A stretch of DNA of 64,000 nucleotides, taken from NCBI RefSeq assembly GCF_034119865.1, contig NZ_CP139421.1, forward strand, positions 2,914,001 through 2,978,000. Direction: 5' to 3'. Positions 30,881 through 39,819 of this stretch are shown here, piece by piece (position 1 is the first letter of the stretch; every line of letters starts with the position of its first letter). The notes under the pieces are model-generated. The model had not been told where the DNA came from. It saw nothing but the letters and a program-made list of their open reading frames with translations, and did no database searches. Origin of the DNA: Algoriphagus sp. NG3. Lineage in GTDB: Bacteria > Bacteroidota > Bacteroidia > Cytophagales > Cyclobacteriaceae. A program made the translations under genes and the position numbers.

Positions 30881-31473
30881 TGATTTCGGATTTACCTGCG
30901 GTTGTTATAAACCTTCCCCTACTGGGCTTAGTTTTATCGCTCGTGTTTACCGGGTGGGAATTGTCATTCCATCCTCTTATCATTACCAATTTGCAATTGG
31001 CTTTCCTACCTCATTCCATCCTTCTCCTTTCTTGTACAGCATTCTGAAGTTAATGTGATCGACCCTTCCCCTTATGGCGATTAAGGTAAAGAAGTAAGAT
31101 GATTGGTTGTTCTCAATACAAAATGACAAATGCAATAAAATATCCTGTTTTCAGAAAAATTAGTTTAAGACCTACTCAAACCTGACAAATCCTTGTATTT
31201 TCCCATCAAGCCCAGAAGCATCCAAAGTCATTTTTCCTGACTCAATAAAACATGCCCCTGCTGAGGGTAAGGATGGCAAAAACCTAATTTCAAATAAGTT
31301 GGCAAAAATTCCACATCTAAAAAACAAGTGAGCCCCCTAACCAAAAACCCACCTAATCTTAGCCTATCCATTAGAACATTGCCAAGTTGTCTCATCCATT
31401 TCTTTTTATTAACTTTTAATATCTTTTCTAAACGACAAGATTAGATTTTTGGAATACCATATAGGTTGTATAT
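30881..31473. other. Intergenic region after the CRISPR array
   Basis: About 590 bp with no convincing gene. Small frames that begin inside the last repeat run on to about 31058 but have no family features. On the minus strand a short open stretch about 31184-31330 could encode a peptide ending in DGKIQGFVRFE before TAG; it has no visible start and I do not recognise it. No typical terminator hairpin for the array transcript is seen. The last 100 bp are AT-rich and should carry the promoter of the next gene. Confidence 0.35.
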
Positions 31474-32271
31474 ATGATTTGGCATAAAAATTTATTTGAC
31501 AAAGAAAAGAAACACACTTTTTCGCCCTTGGCAATTTCTCCCGGAACGGAAAATGAATATTTGTTTTTCAAATTTGTTGAAGAAGAACCTCCTTATTTCC
31601 TGAAATATTGGTTAGACTATTATCAGGATAAAGGTATCAAAATAAAACCTCAGTATTTGAAGGCTATTAAGCGGCAAATCAAAAAGGAGGATTTTACAAA
31701 CCCTCACACCTTCCCGGACTATTTTGGTGGTGAGTTTGACTTCATAAGTATGGCTTTCCAATTGGTTAGTGTTCCAAAGGAAATAGTCTGTAGTTTAGGC
31801 TTGGCTTTTGTGAAAAATGGAGAACTCGTTTATTGGACCAGATATCATATTATTCCACCTGATGAGGAAGGAGGGTTTCTTATACCCAATGACCGAATAG
31901 TGAGACTTCACGAAATAGAACCTGCTCAAAATTTTAAAGACCTTTGGGATTCTACGTTATCAGAAATCTTAAATAAAAATTTCTTGGTGTTATATGATTC
32001 AGTAGTAGAACTGAGTATTCTTAAGTCTTTATTTTTGAATTACGGTGTAATCAGTTTCGATTTCTGGTACACTGATGTATTAAGCCTGGTGGAGTTATCA
32101 GGGAATTCTGAAAGAGTTGCAGAACTAGAAGAATTCGGATTTAAAGTAAAAACTGAAGACGACGCCCTAGAGGACGCTGTGACCTATGCGAATGTTTTCC
32201 ATGAGCTATCGAAAGTTTATCCAAACTTTGTAAATCATGTCAGCCACATGAGCTTTGGTAATAAAACATAG
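31474..32271 (+). CDS. Divergent DnaQ-like (DEDDh exonuclease fold) protein, probably inactive
   Basis: A 265-residue protein. The middle resembles DnaQ/epsilon-type 3'-5' exonucleases: CSLGLAFVKNGELVYWTRYH and then IIPPDEEGG recall the A-C-x-I-G-V-x-NG-x-h...L-I-x-P-P region, and the C-terminal DDALEDAVTYANVFHEL recalls the ExoIII motif H-x-A-L-x-D-A. The first motif, normally D-x-E, reads FISMAFQL, so the metal ligands are lost; the His before ALEDA is Asp. I infer a fold-conserved, catalytically dead protein. An N-terminal extension of about 80 residues is unrelated. It stands alone about 600 bp beyond the array. Confidence 0.55.
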   Translation: MIWHKNLFDKEKKHTFSPLAISPGTENEYLFFKFVEEEPPYFLKYWLDYYQDKGIKIKPQYLKAIKRQIKKEDFTNPHTFPDYFGGEFDFISMAFQLVSVPKEIVCSLGLAFVKNGELVYWTRYHIIPPDEEGGFLIPNDRIVRLHEIEPAQNFKDLWDSTLSEILNKNFLVLYDSVVELSILKSLFLNYGVISFDFWYTDVLSLVELSGNSERVAELEEFGFKVKTEDDALEDAVTYANVFHELSKVYPNFVNHVSHMSFGNKT

Positions 32272-32464
32272 GATTTCTATTGTATTAAATTGGCGGAAAC
32301 AATTGTGCTGGCCTTCCTGATTCCATGATCCTTGGTAAGACTTCCGTCCTCCTAAGACGGTATCAGATATCCACTCGGGTAATTATGGCCTAGTATTACA
32401 GAGCTTGAATTAGCCTTGGTTGGTGCTGCATGCACAAGCTTTACAGTCACTACAGTCTTATTTT

Positions 32465-33256
32465 TTAAATTTGCTTTAGAACACCTCCATCCGCACGCAT
32501 GGACGCACCATTTGTAGCTATTGATATAGGGCTTGCCAAATAGGCTGCTAACGTTGCGATTTCAGACGGATCAATAAAGCGCTGCAACAGTGAATCCGGA
32601 TTGGTTTGTTGAATGATCCCCGCTTTCATCTGCTCCACCGACAAATTCTGTGCGCCTGCAATCTGTTGCACAACAGCGGCAACCCCATCAGAATAAGTCG
32701 GGCCGCCCAATATGCTGTTAACTGTAATGTTTTTTCCTTTTGTCAATTTGGACAGCCCATTACTGATTGCCAGCATAGCTGCCTTGCTCATCCCATAGTG
32801 GATCATATCTGCAGGGACATTCACTCCGGATTCACTAGCTATAAAAATAATCCTTCCAAAATTTCGCTTTAACATACCTGGTAATAGATGTCTTGATAAG
32901 CGTACACTGCTCATCACATTGACATTAAAAATATTCATCCAGTCCTGATCTGCTATTTCCCCAAATGGTTTCAATTCAAAAACACCGACATTATTGACAA
33001 GAATGTCTATCTCTCCCAATTTACTCAGAAGCGCATTTACCTCTTCCCCATCAGAAAAATCAGCTGCAATGCCGCTAACTGTGCTTTGGGGAAATTCCTG
33101 CATCAATTTTTCTACTGCGCTATTGAGTTTCATTTCTTCCCGGCCGTTGAGAACCACCTCTGCCCCCTCATCCAAAAGTTGGCGGGCAATGGCGAAACCA
33201 ATCCCCTGTGTGGAGCCACTGATAAACGCTTTTTTTGATTCTAATTTTAAGTCCAT
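32465..33256 (-). CDS. Short-chain dehydrogenase/reductase (SDR)
   Basis: A 263-residue NAD(P)-dependent oxidoreductase with the classic SDR layout: FISGSTQGIGFAIARQLL (TGxxxGxG cofactor motif, first Gly position SGS), DILVNNVGVFELKPF (NNxG), the catalytic Ser around FIASESGVNVPA and YGMSKAAMLAIS (YxxxK). The C-terminus resembles the 3-oxoacyl-ACP reductase-like group. Substrate cannot be deduced. It lies 60 bp downstream of a TetR-type regulator on the same strand, so it is a likely target of that regulator. Confidence 0.9.
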   Translation of the reverse strand: MDLKLESKKAFISGSTQGIGFAIARQLLDEGAEVVLNGREEMKLNSAVEKLMQEFPQSTVSGIAADFSDGEEVNALLSKLGEIDILVNNVGVFELKPFGEIADQDWMNIFNVNVMSSVRLSRHLLPGMLKRNFGRIIFIASESGVNVPADMIHYGMSKAAMLAISNGLSKLTKGKNITVNSILGGPTYSDGVAAVVQQIAGAQNLSVEQMKAGIIQQTNPDSLLQRFIDPSEIATLAAYLASPISIATNGASMRADGGVLKQI

Positions 33257-33316
33257 AAATCTTATCTTTTAGGTTTTTATTTTTGTATTGATCATTCCAT
33301 AAATAGTTAAAAAAAA

Positions 33317-33898
33317 TCAGCTTATGACAGCTAATTGCATTTCTATTTGTTGCTGAAGTATATCACGGTCCGGGTACATTCTTCGAAGTGTATTCAAGCC
33401 ACACCAGAATGTGATCAAATACTTTCCTAGAATCATCGCATCTGCCCGGTTTTGGATCTTACCTGAGTCCTGGGCTTTTCGAATTGTATCTGAAAACATC
33501 TGCTCCACCTCTTTCAGAATAGTGATTGCCTCCATTTCCAGATCATGGTCAACGAAGGTCATTTCAACCACTGAATTGGCTATGATGCATCCCTTCAGAT
33601 GATCCTCATTGACGGCATCCGCTATGCTTCTGAAGAAATCCTTAATCAAATCCAGCGGAGATTCACTTTCACTAAGGGCCATCTTAAATTGATTAAAGGC
33701 CTCCCTGCGTTGGAGGATTGCTTTTCGAAACACTTCTTTTTTTCCCCCTTTAAAGGTATTGTAAAAGCTTCCGCTTCCTGCTCCGGTCGCTTCTAGTAAA
33801 TCCCCCAGGGATGTAGCGGTATACCCTTTTTTCCAAAAGATTTCCTGTGCTTTTTCAATCAGGTGTTTGTCATTGTATTGTGCCGGTCTACCCCTCAT
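33317..33898 (-). CDS. TetR/AcrR-family transcriptional repressor
   Basis: About 193 residues from the preferred start MRGRPAQYNDKHLIEKAQEI (a TTG/ATG-extended frame up to 33931 exists but adds residues outside the family). The N-terminal HTH is typical: FWKKGYTATSLGDLLEATGA, then GSGSFYNTFKGGKKEVFRKA. The C-terminal helical domain would bind a small ligand. Located upstream of the SDR gene on the same strand, a common arrangement in which the regulator controls a detoxifying oxidoreductase. Confidence 0.9.
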   Translation of the reverse strand: MRGRPAQYNDKHLIEKAQEIFWKKGYTATSLGDLLEATGAGSGSFYNTFKGGKKEVFRKAILQRREAFNQFKMALSESESPLDLIKDFFRSIADAVNEDHLKGCIIANSVVEMTFVDHDLEMEAITILKEVEQMFSDTIRKAQDSGKIQNRADAMILGKYLITFWCGLNTLRRMYPDRDILQQQIEMQLAVIS

Positions 33899-33982
33899 TT
33901 TATTTCTGTATTGATCGTTACAAAAATACAAAAGCTTTTAGCATTATCAACTTCATTCTTTCATTTTATGATTAGGTTTGCC

Positions 33983-34423
33983 TTAAACGATCATTCCAAA
34001 TCCTTCCATATCAAATCCATCAAGCACCGCATCCAACTTCTTCTTTCTGCTCTTATTGGCCTCTGTTTCTTCCAGAATCATAATCAGTTTCAGCAGCTTC
34101 ATTCTCAAATCTCTATCTTTTAAATCCAGCCCATTCTGGCTCAGGGATTCTTCTATAAAAGCCTTGGCATTGTAAGGGTGGACTGCTTCATTTCTGAATG
34201 CCGCATCTGCAGGATGCACCACTTCGTTATACATGTTCATCAATACGATGCCGTTGTCAGCTTTCTCCAGCATGTCAAGGGCATTTTCTATTACTTTCTT
34301 TAGTCTCATAAAAGGCGGAGTGATTTTCAAATCGGGTAATAATAAACAGGATAATTGAGTTAACTCCAAAGCTAGCAAATTGTTAGCAGGATGCTGAATG
34401 GTAATAAGGCAGCTATTATGCAC
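33983..34423 (-). CDS. Hypothetical small helical protein
   Basis: A 146-codon frame I do not recognise. It is predicted mostly helical and charged; an internal Met at codon 39 (MRLKKVIENALDMLEKADNG) may be the true start. The stretch LMNMYNEVVHPADAAFRNEA and the C-terminal KKKLDAVLDGFDMEGFGMIV show no known motif. It lies between the TetR gene and a non-coding gap, convergent with nothing. Real but unclassified, or the remnant of a longer gene. Confidence 0.4.
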   Translation of the reverse strand: MHNSCLITIQHPANNLLALELTQLSCLLLPDLKITPPFMRLKKVIENALDMLEKADNGIVLMNMYNEVVHPADAAFRNEAVHPYNAKAFIEESLSQNGLDLKDRDLRMKLLKLIMILEETEANKSRKKKLDAVLDGFDMEGFGMIV

Positions 34424-34787
34424 CTATTGTAAAAACCATTTACATCTGAGTTCCCTATTTAATGACTTAAAGGATAGGCTAAAAGGCATTAAATGAAAAT
34501 ATCCATAAATGAGTGGAGTTTATTCCCGTTCCCCAAGCCGCACATAAAAGCCGCAAAATTGCAATGCCTGCTCATTTGTTAATTGATTCTGCTTTCTGAA
34601 AACACCTCTCAAACGCAACCTATCACACAATTTTTAATAGTATCCAGCTATTTTAAGGTAAGTATATGAATGGGTAAGTGATTCTAACTTAAAATATACC
34701 ACGAAAGGGGTATATGGAATAACCACCTGGGGGCATTGAAGGCTAGCATAGCATTGTGGAATTTTGAATCAATCAAACATTCTACCT
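34424..34787. other. Intergenic region with a 7-bp inverted repeat before the secreted-protein gene
   Basis: No gene. ATATACC at 34694-34700 and GGTATAT at 34709-34715 form an inverted repeat with an 8-bp spacer, about 75 bp before the next start codon. It may be an operator or a small hairpin. Confidence 0.35.
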
Positions 34788-35693
34788 ATGAAAACGCTCA
34801 AAAATCTACTCTTTATTCTTCTCTTATTTAACCTAACCCAGGTATTCGGCCAAAAAAGCAAAGTGAAGAGAACAGAAGACCTTGTCCTTCAATTTGATTA
34901 TAAGGAGAAAACATGGAACTATGACTCCACACAGGATGGTAATAAGCATAAACCCTACTTTTTGGTGAAATACAAATCTCAACCGGTAATTAAAGTCACA
35001 AGCCTTCCATCGACTACCACTAAAGTAACAATTGATGAATATTTCTTTGATGTAACCCCAGAAGTAGAAACCAAAGATAAATCACCTGACAAATCACTAT
35101 CAGACGGATTGATAGTAACTCCATTTATACAAACAATGGCAGTAGTCGATTCTGATGAAGTAAGCTATAAAGTGACAATAAAAGATGCCAACGATGAAAC
35201 CTTACATACTACCGCTGCTTTTGTCAAAGTTTATGGAAGATTGAAAATAGATCTAAGCACCGGAGTTCTTTTTCACAATCTTCAGGATGAATCCTATTAT
35301 TTTTCCGATGCCGAAAACGAGCAGTCAAGTATCTCAAAAGATAGGAATAAAGGGAAAATCAAACCGCTGTTTCCTGCTGTTCTCACACATTTCTATTGGC
35401 AAGGAAAAGGGTCTACCAACTTTGGTGCAAGTATAGGTTTCGGACTGGATGATTCAGGGAAAATAGGGTATTACACAGGGCCGGCTTTAATCTTGGGAGA
35501 TCGCCAACGGGTAATATTAAGCGGAGGCTGGGCATTAAGACCTACTGATGTCCTTATAGGAAAATATAGGGAGGGGCAACTTTTGAATACTTCCAACCTG
35601 CCAGATGCCTCTGATTTGGTAGAATCGGAATATAAATCAGGAATTTTTCTAAGTCTCACCTATAATCTTACCTCGAAAGTTGAGAAAAGATAA
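34788..35693 (+). CDS. Secreted or outer-membrane protein of unknown function
   Basis: About 301 residues. The chosen start MKTLKNLLFILLLFNLTQVF gives a clear signal peptide with cleavage near FGQ; an earlier in-frame ATG at 34764 would bury it. The mature part is rich in beta-forming, alternating hydrophobic residues. The C-terminal third (THFYWQGKGSTNFGASIGFG, GPALILGDRQRVILSGGWAL, GIFLSLTYNLTSKVEKR) has the character of a small beta-barrel. No family name can be given. A cotranscribed relation to the following small genes is possible, with an 80-bp gap. Confidence 0.65.
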   Translation: MKTLKNLLFILLLFNLTQVFGQKSKVKRTEDLVLQFDYKEKTWNYDSTQDGNKHKPYFLVKYKSQPVIKVTSLPSTTTKVTIDEYFFDVTPEVETKDKSPDKSLSDGLIVTPFIQTMAVVDSDEVSYKVTIKDANDETLHTTAAFVKVYGRLKIDLSTGVLFHNLQDESYYFSDAENEQSSISKDRNKGKIKPLFPAVLTHFYWQGKGSTNFGASIGFGLDDSGKIGYYTGPALILGDRQRVILSGGWALRPTDVLIGKYREGQLLNTSNLPDASDLVESEYKSGIFLSLTYNLTSKVEKR

Positions 35694-35775
35694 ACCAATA
35701 GTTTGCATCCGGTTTCCATAAAATCAAATAAAGTCCACATAACCAATTATTTACTCATTTAAAATCGCTAAAATC

Positions 35776-36099
35776 ATGAAAAATTCAATCGCAGGATTGG
35801 CAAAGGAGCTAGTAAAAAATCCATCCTTACAGGATGAATTTAAAAAAGATCCATTAGCCGCCATTAAAAAAATAGAAAGTTCAGCACCCGTTTATTTTAA
35901 TGATGTATGGGTCTATAGGATAGTAATCGGTGTTCTAGGCCTTGTTATATTATCAGTAATACTCGGAGTGATAGGAATAATGGCCACTAACGGTGAAGGA
36001 GTTGATAGCAAGGTGCCCACATTACTCACAGCCACATGTTCGGCAGCGATAGGGGCATTAACAGGGTTATTGGCTCCAGCTCCCAATCGAACCAATTGA
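35776..36099 (+). CDS. Small membrane protein with two transmembrane segments
   Basis: A 107-residue protein. The N-terminus KNPSLQDEFKKDPLAAIKKI looks like the soluble leader-like helices of Nif11-type peptides, though no leader cleavage motif is present. Two hydrophobic segments follow (VYRIVIGVLGLVILSVILGV at about 46-70, and TLLTATCSAAIGALTGLLAP at about 82-101). It is the first of a run of closely spaced genes leading to a histidine kinase. Function unknown. Confidence 0.6.
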   Translation: MKNSIAGLAKELVKNPSLQDEFKKDPLAAIKKIESSAPVYFNDVWVYRIVIGVLGLVILSVILGVIGIMATNGEGVDSKVPTLLTATCSAAIGALTGLLAPAPNRTN

Positions 36100-36167
36100 G
36101 AGATAAAATAATAAAGGGGAAGCCGAAAACCTTAAATAGAGTAAGCAACTAAAAAATAGCTAGGATC

Positions 36168-36566
36168 ATGAAAAAAAATGGAAGCAAAGTAAAATTGTCT
36201 TTTGCTAAGAAAAGTATTAAAAACTATTTAAAACAAGAAATGACAAGGTCAGGTAGAGAAGAAGCTAGAATTGTTGCTGCCCATCAATTTGATTTATCTG
36301 TTATAAAAGATTTTATTGCTGAAATTGACAAAATCAACCTAGGTTCAAATAAAATCGATAGCATCAGAATTTACCACGGTCTTGATAATCGAGAAAAAAA
36401 TGGAGGTTCCGACGAATATGATCTCATATTGGTTCCTACATATGCTACCGGGATTGATCTCCACACAGTTTATACACAAAAAGCTGTTGAAAAAGAACTT
36501 CCTACTTTAATAGGAAAATCAACTCCTTGCCCAAATGTGTGCCAACAGGGAATGCTACCTTGTTGA
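36168..36566 (+). CDS. Hypothetical protein with C-terminal cysteine cluster
   Basis: A 132-residue soluble protein. The middle is distinctive (SIRIYHGLDNREKNGGSDEY and then DLILVPTYATGIDLH) and the end is STPCPNVCQQGMLPC, three Cys in the last dozen residues that could bind metal or form a disulfide. No family recognised. Its TGA stop is immediately followed by the ATG of the next membrane protein (36567), so the two are coupled. It is likely to work with the sensor kinase operon. Confidence 0.55.
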   Translation: MKKNGSKVKLSFAKKSIKNYLKQEMTRSGREEARIVAAHQFDLSVIKDFIAEIDKINLGSNKIDSIRIYHGLDNREKNGGSDEYDLILVPTYATGIDLHTVYTQKAVEKELPTLIGKSTPCPNVCQQGMLPC

Positions 36567-37229
36567 ATGACCCTACTTGATTGGAATATCATTCTTTCCC
36601 ATATCTCAGATTTATCTGACTGGCTCCCGTTTTTTGTATTCATTTCATTGCCTAAAAAAGTAAGAATAGAATATGATCTACTGGGAGCCTATTTGGTTTC
36701 TTTGGGTTCATTAAAAACATTTACCCTTATTCTTCTAACCTTTAAAGGACCTGTCAACACCATGCCGTTTTATCATCTAATGGCAATTGTGGAAGCCTCA
36801 TTCCTTTTTCTATTTATCACCGGGGATTTTGGTTTAAAAAAGGGTTCGAAAACCATACTCATATCACTGCTACTAGCGCTGAACCTTTGTAATACCCTAT
36901 TCTTTCAAGGCATCTTGCAATTCAACTCAAATGCATGGGCGATGAATACGATTATATTAACAGGTTTGGGGCTGTCCTATTTAGTCCTGTTATTCAATGA
37001 CATAGAAAACATTGTATTGGAAAAATCCCCCCATTTCATAATTATAACGGGGCTACTGCTATATTTTTCAGGTTCACTTTTCTTATACATAGTCTCAAGT
37101 GAAGTATTATCCAAAGAGGCAAAGGGGTTCTTTCACAATGCCTGGATTATCCGGAGTATGGCTGACATCATCAAAAGTATTATCTTAACCTATGGATTAT
37201 GGATAGCACGTTTCAACACAACGACTTAA
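36567..37229 (+). CDS. Multi-pass membrane protein
   Basis: A 220-residue protein with about six to seven hydrophobic segments (for example YLVSLGSLKTFTLILLTF, LMAIVEASFLFLFITGDFG, ILTGLGLSYLVLLFNDIENI and HFIIITGLLLYFSGSLFLY). No transporter signature is visible. It overlaps the kinase start by 31 nt and directly follows the Cys-ended protein. Possibly a membrane partner of the histidine kinase, which itself has one membrane segment. Confidence 0.6.
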   Translation: MTLLDWNIILSHISDLSDWLPFFVFISLPKKVRIEYDLLGAYLVSLGSLKTFTLILLTFKGPVNTMPFYHLMAIVEASFLFLFITGDFGLKKGSKTILISLLLALNLCNTLFFQGILQFNSNAWAMNTIILTGLGLSYLVLLFNDIENIVLEKSPHFIIITGLLLYFSGSLFLYIVSSEVLSKEAKGFFHNAWIIRSMADIIKSIILTYGLWIARFNTTT

Positions 37230-38002
37230 TAACACTTGTACTGGGAACATCATCTATGCTCTTAATGCTCGCGGCCATTATTTTCTTTGCATTCTTGTTT
37301 CAGCGAAAATTGAACAAGAAACAGCAGGCCTACCGGGAAATAGAAAAGCTTTTAGGAAAGCAGGAACTTAAAACTGCCTATTCTTTAATCGAGGGGCAGG
37401 ATCAGGAGCGCAAAAGAATAGCCGGAGAAATCCATGATAATATTGGGAACTTAATGGCAACCTTAAAAATATTCAGTGATTTAGTCCTACAGAAAGCCCA
37501 AGACCCTGAAGTAAAAAGATTGAATATGAAAATCAATGATATCACTGAAACCGTAACTGCAGAAATTAGGAAAATCGCCCATAGCCTTGACACAGGGGTT
37601 ATACAGAATTTTGGATTTAACCCCGCCATAGATCAGCTAAGAGAGGCCATTCAGAGTTCTGGAAAAATCGAATTCTTCACACAGATTGATATAGACAATA
37701 AGTTATCCAAAAACATATCATTGCATCTATACAGAATCATTCAGGAGCTTATTACCAATACACTAAAGCATGGCCAAGCCACCAAAATAAGATTAGAAAT
37801 TACTCAGTTGGAAAATGAAATTAGTGCCATATACGAAGATGACGGCGTGGGCTTTGACGCAAATGCAACTTCAAAACATGGAATAGGATTACCGAATATT
37901 CAGTCTAGGGTAAATCATATGCAGGGGGAATTGACAATACACTCAGGTGAAAGAGGCTCAACATTTATTATAGAAATACCAAACTTTCCCTCTGATGAAT
38001 AA
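37199..38002 (+). CDS. NarL/DesK-type sensor histidine kinase
   Basis: A 267-residue kinase. One N-terminal transmembrane helix (SMLLMLAAIIFFAFLFQRKL) precedes a HisKA_3 dimerisation domain with the phospho-acceptor in QERKRIAGEIHDNIGNLMAT. The HATPase_c domain follows, with the N-box RIIQELITNTLKHGQATKIR and G-boxes YEDDGVGFDANA and HGIGLPNIQSRVNHM. There is no large sensor domain, so it may sense through the neighbouring membrane protein. It overlaps the response regulator by 8 nt, a standard two-component pair. Confidence 0.9.
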   Translation: MDSTFQHNDLITLVLGTSSMLLMLAAIIFFAFLFQRKLNKKQQAYREIEKLLGKQELKTAYSLIEGQDQERKRIAGEIHDNIGNLMATLKIFSDLVLQKAQDPEVKRLNMKINDITETVTAEIRKIAHSLDTGVIQNFGFNPAIDQLREAIQSSGKIEFFTQIDIDNKLSKNISLHLYRIIQELITNTLKHGQATKIRLEITQLENEISAIYEDDGVGFDANATSKHGIGLPNIQSRVNHMQGELTIHSGERGSTFIIEIPNFPSDE

Positions 38003-38612
38003 AAAAATAAATCTTTATATCGCAGATGACCACCCTATTGTTGTGGATGGATTATGTGAGATTTTGAAATCAAATCAAAATCTAACCGTACAGGATGTGG
38101 CCCATGATGGGGAACAGCTATTAAAGCTGATTGAAGCTACTCCGGTGGATTTGGTCATTTTGGATATTAACATGCCAAGAATGAATGGAATCCAATGCAC
38201 GAAATGGATTAAGGAGAATCATTCCGCAATTAAAGTTATCATCCTTACGATGTACCCAGAGAAAACCTATATGGATCAATTGCTTAAAGCCGGTGCAGAT
38301 GGATGTTTACTGAAAAGCCGGGGAAGCAGTGACCTATTGGATGCTATTGAGAGAGTGATGTATGGTAAGTCATATTTTGATTGGATTGCAGATTTCAAAA
38401 CCGATCAAGCCAAAGATGAATTGAAGCTAAGTGAACGGGAAATTGAAATAGTCAAATTAATTGTTGGGGGTAAAACAAGCACTGAGATCGCTAATTTATT
38501 ATTTATCTCAGAAGCTACTGTAAAGACCCACAGAAAAAACATTTTCAAAAAACTCAAAATCCACCATGCCACAGAATTGTTGAATTTCGCTCTGAATAAT
38601 AGTCTGTTGTAG
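37995..38612 (+). CDS. LuxR/NarL-family response regulator
   Basis: A 205-residue regulator. The receiver domain shows YIADDHPIVVDGL (acidic pocket), DLVILDINMPRMNG (phospho-Asp) and VIILTMYPEKTYMDQLLKAG; the C-terminal HTH is LSEREIEIVKLIVGGKTSTE followed by IANLLFISEATVKTHRKNIF. Partner of the kinase with which it overlaps. Candidate targets are its own upstream genes. Confidence 0.93.
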   Translation: MNKKINLYIADDHPIVVDGLCEILKSNQNLTVQDVAHDGEQLLKLIEATPVDLVILDINMPRMNGIQCTKWIKENHSAIKVIILTMYPEKTYMDQLLKAGADGCLLKSRGSSDLLDAIERVMYGKSYFDWIADFKTDQAKDELKLSEREIEIVKLIVGGKTSTEIANLLFISEATVKTHRKNIFKKLKIHHATELLNFALNNSLL

Positions 38613-38887
38613 AGATATGCAGTCTAATACCTCATACAGCGATTATATATTTCATTTTGAAGTATGGTCAATCATTTAAAAAAGAAGTTTCATTCAAATT
38701 AACTGAGCTAGTCTTGGAGCTGCCAAAATATATTTATCAGCAATACGAAGTGTAGGGTATTTAAGATAAAAACTCAGAAATAAGCCATATTATAAGATAA
38801 GTAGATTGAGAATATTTATTTGATATGGGCAAAACAGAATATTTTTGTTTAGTTGAACTATACAATCATGGTTTGGGCAGACACTAT
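38613..38887. other. Intergenic region between the response regulator and the next minus-strand gene
   Basis: About 275 bp, AT-rich. No gene, promoter consensus or clear terminator seen. The two flanking genes converge here. Confidence 0.3.
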
Positions 38888-39163
38888 TCATTCATCTGGA
38901 TTACCTTCCCTTAGATAGACATGATCTCCTTCTATTCTGTCTATTACCATCACATCATTCTCCAGAGTGCTAAGAGCTCTCTCCCATTCATCCGGGTCTG
39001 TTATAAAATTCTCATATACAAGATCCAGTACCTGCCCTACTTCTGGCAGTTTGAACATCAAAGGGCATTCAAAAGACACTTCAGGATCTGTAGGCATATG
39101 GATAATTACTTTTGCAACTACATCATCTTCCATGGAAGTCATTTTATCAAAGTCTTCATTCAT
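38888..39163 (-). CDS. Small acidic hypothetical protein
   Basis: A 91-residue acidic protein (FDKMTSMEDDVVAKVIIHMP, then FITDPDEWERALSTLENDVM). It has alternating beta and alpha character and no known motif. The spread of acidic residues and a plausible ATG support a real gene. Its neighbours on the same strand are the other small protein at 39271 and the polymerase cassette. Function unknown. Confidence 0.45.
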   Translation of the reverse strand: MNEDFDKMTSMEDDVVAKVIIHMPTDPEVSFECPLMFKLPEVGQVLDLVYENFITDPDEWERALSTLENDVMVIDRIEGDHVYLREGNPDE

Positions 39164-39270
39164 AATCTGGGGAATTTAACCGCTATTGAACTATACTTTT
39201 TTGCTTTGTTGAATTAGAAGCTATCCGTAGGATTGAAATTAAGCTAATTTAGCCACTAATCACAGTTCAA

Positions 39271-39714
39271 TCAAACAGGATCTGTTTTCGGGAATTCTTC
39301 CTCTTTAATGGGAGGAAGGTCATCCCCTTTACCTGGAAAAGAAGGATCTTCAATTTCTTTTTGTGGTTCTTCAACAGGCACTACTTCTTCATCGGGCAGA
39401 TACTCTTCCTCATCTGGAATCTCCGGATTAGGATTTACTTCCTCCCTATCCGGCAAAGGAAAATCCTCAGTAGGAGGAATTCCTCCATCATCATCTTTAT
39501 CAGCTTGGGAAAAAACTAATTTGTCACTGGAGTATGTAGTCAACAAGGTGGACGGTCCGGCCAGGAATTGTACAAACCTTCCCAGAGAGTGTAGTTCAGG
39601 AATTGAATTGGCATTGGTCATAATTTCTATCAGATGGTTAACATCCAACCGGCAACAATACCTGTGCAAATAAATTTTATTGCTGATTACTCCCCCGTAT
39701 TCCCCGTATGGCAA
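39271..39714 (-). CDS. Hypothetical protein with Pro/Glu-rich tail
   Basis: A 147-codon frame. The C-terminal 70 residues are strongly acidic and proline-rich (DDGGIPPTEDFPLPDREEVN, then PDEEEYLPDEEVVPVEEP), a low-complexity tail. The N-terminal 60 residues (LIEIMTNANSIPELHSLGRF and on) show no motif. The true start may be the Met of IMTNANS. No function can be assigned. Confidence 0.4.
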   Translation of the reverse strand: MPYGEYGGVISNKIYLHRYCCRLDVNHLIEIMTNANSIPELHSLGRFVQFLAGPSTLLTTYSSDKLVFSQADKDDDGGIPPTEDFPLPDREEVNPNPEIPDEEEYLPDEEVVPVEEPQKEIEDPSFPGKGDDLPPIKEEEFPKTDPV

Positions 39715-39819
39715 ATAGAGGACTAAATCATCTCACACCAAAATATTTCATATGGGGAATATAAAACCACATTTCGAGCATAAAAGCATATGTTAATTAT
39801 TCTCTACCAGCGGCATAAA

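Noticed and set aside
32330..32400. A hairpin CCGTC-CTCCTAA-GACGG (32344-32360) within DNA that on the minus strand begins like a tRNA-Leu (ACCCGAGTGG)
   Set aside because: Only an anticodon-like stem is present. No D-arm with GG, no TTCGAAT T-loop and no acceptor pairing, so I do not call a tRNA.
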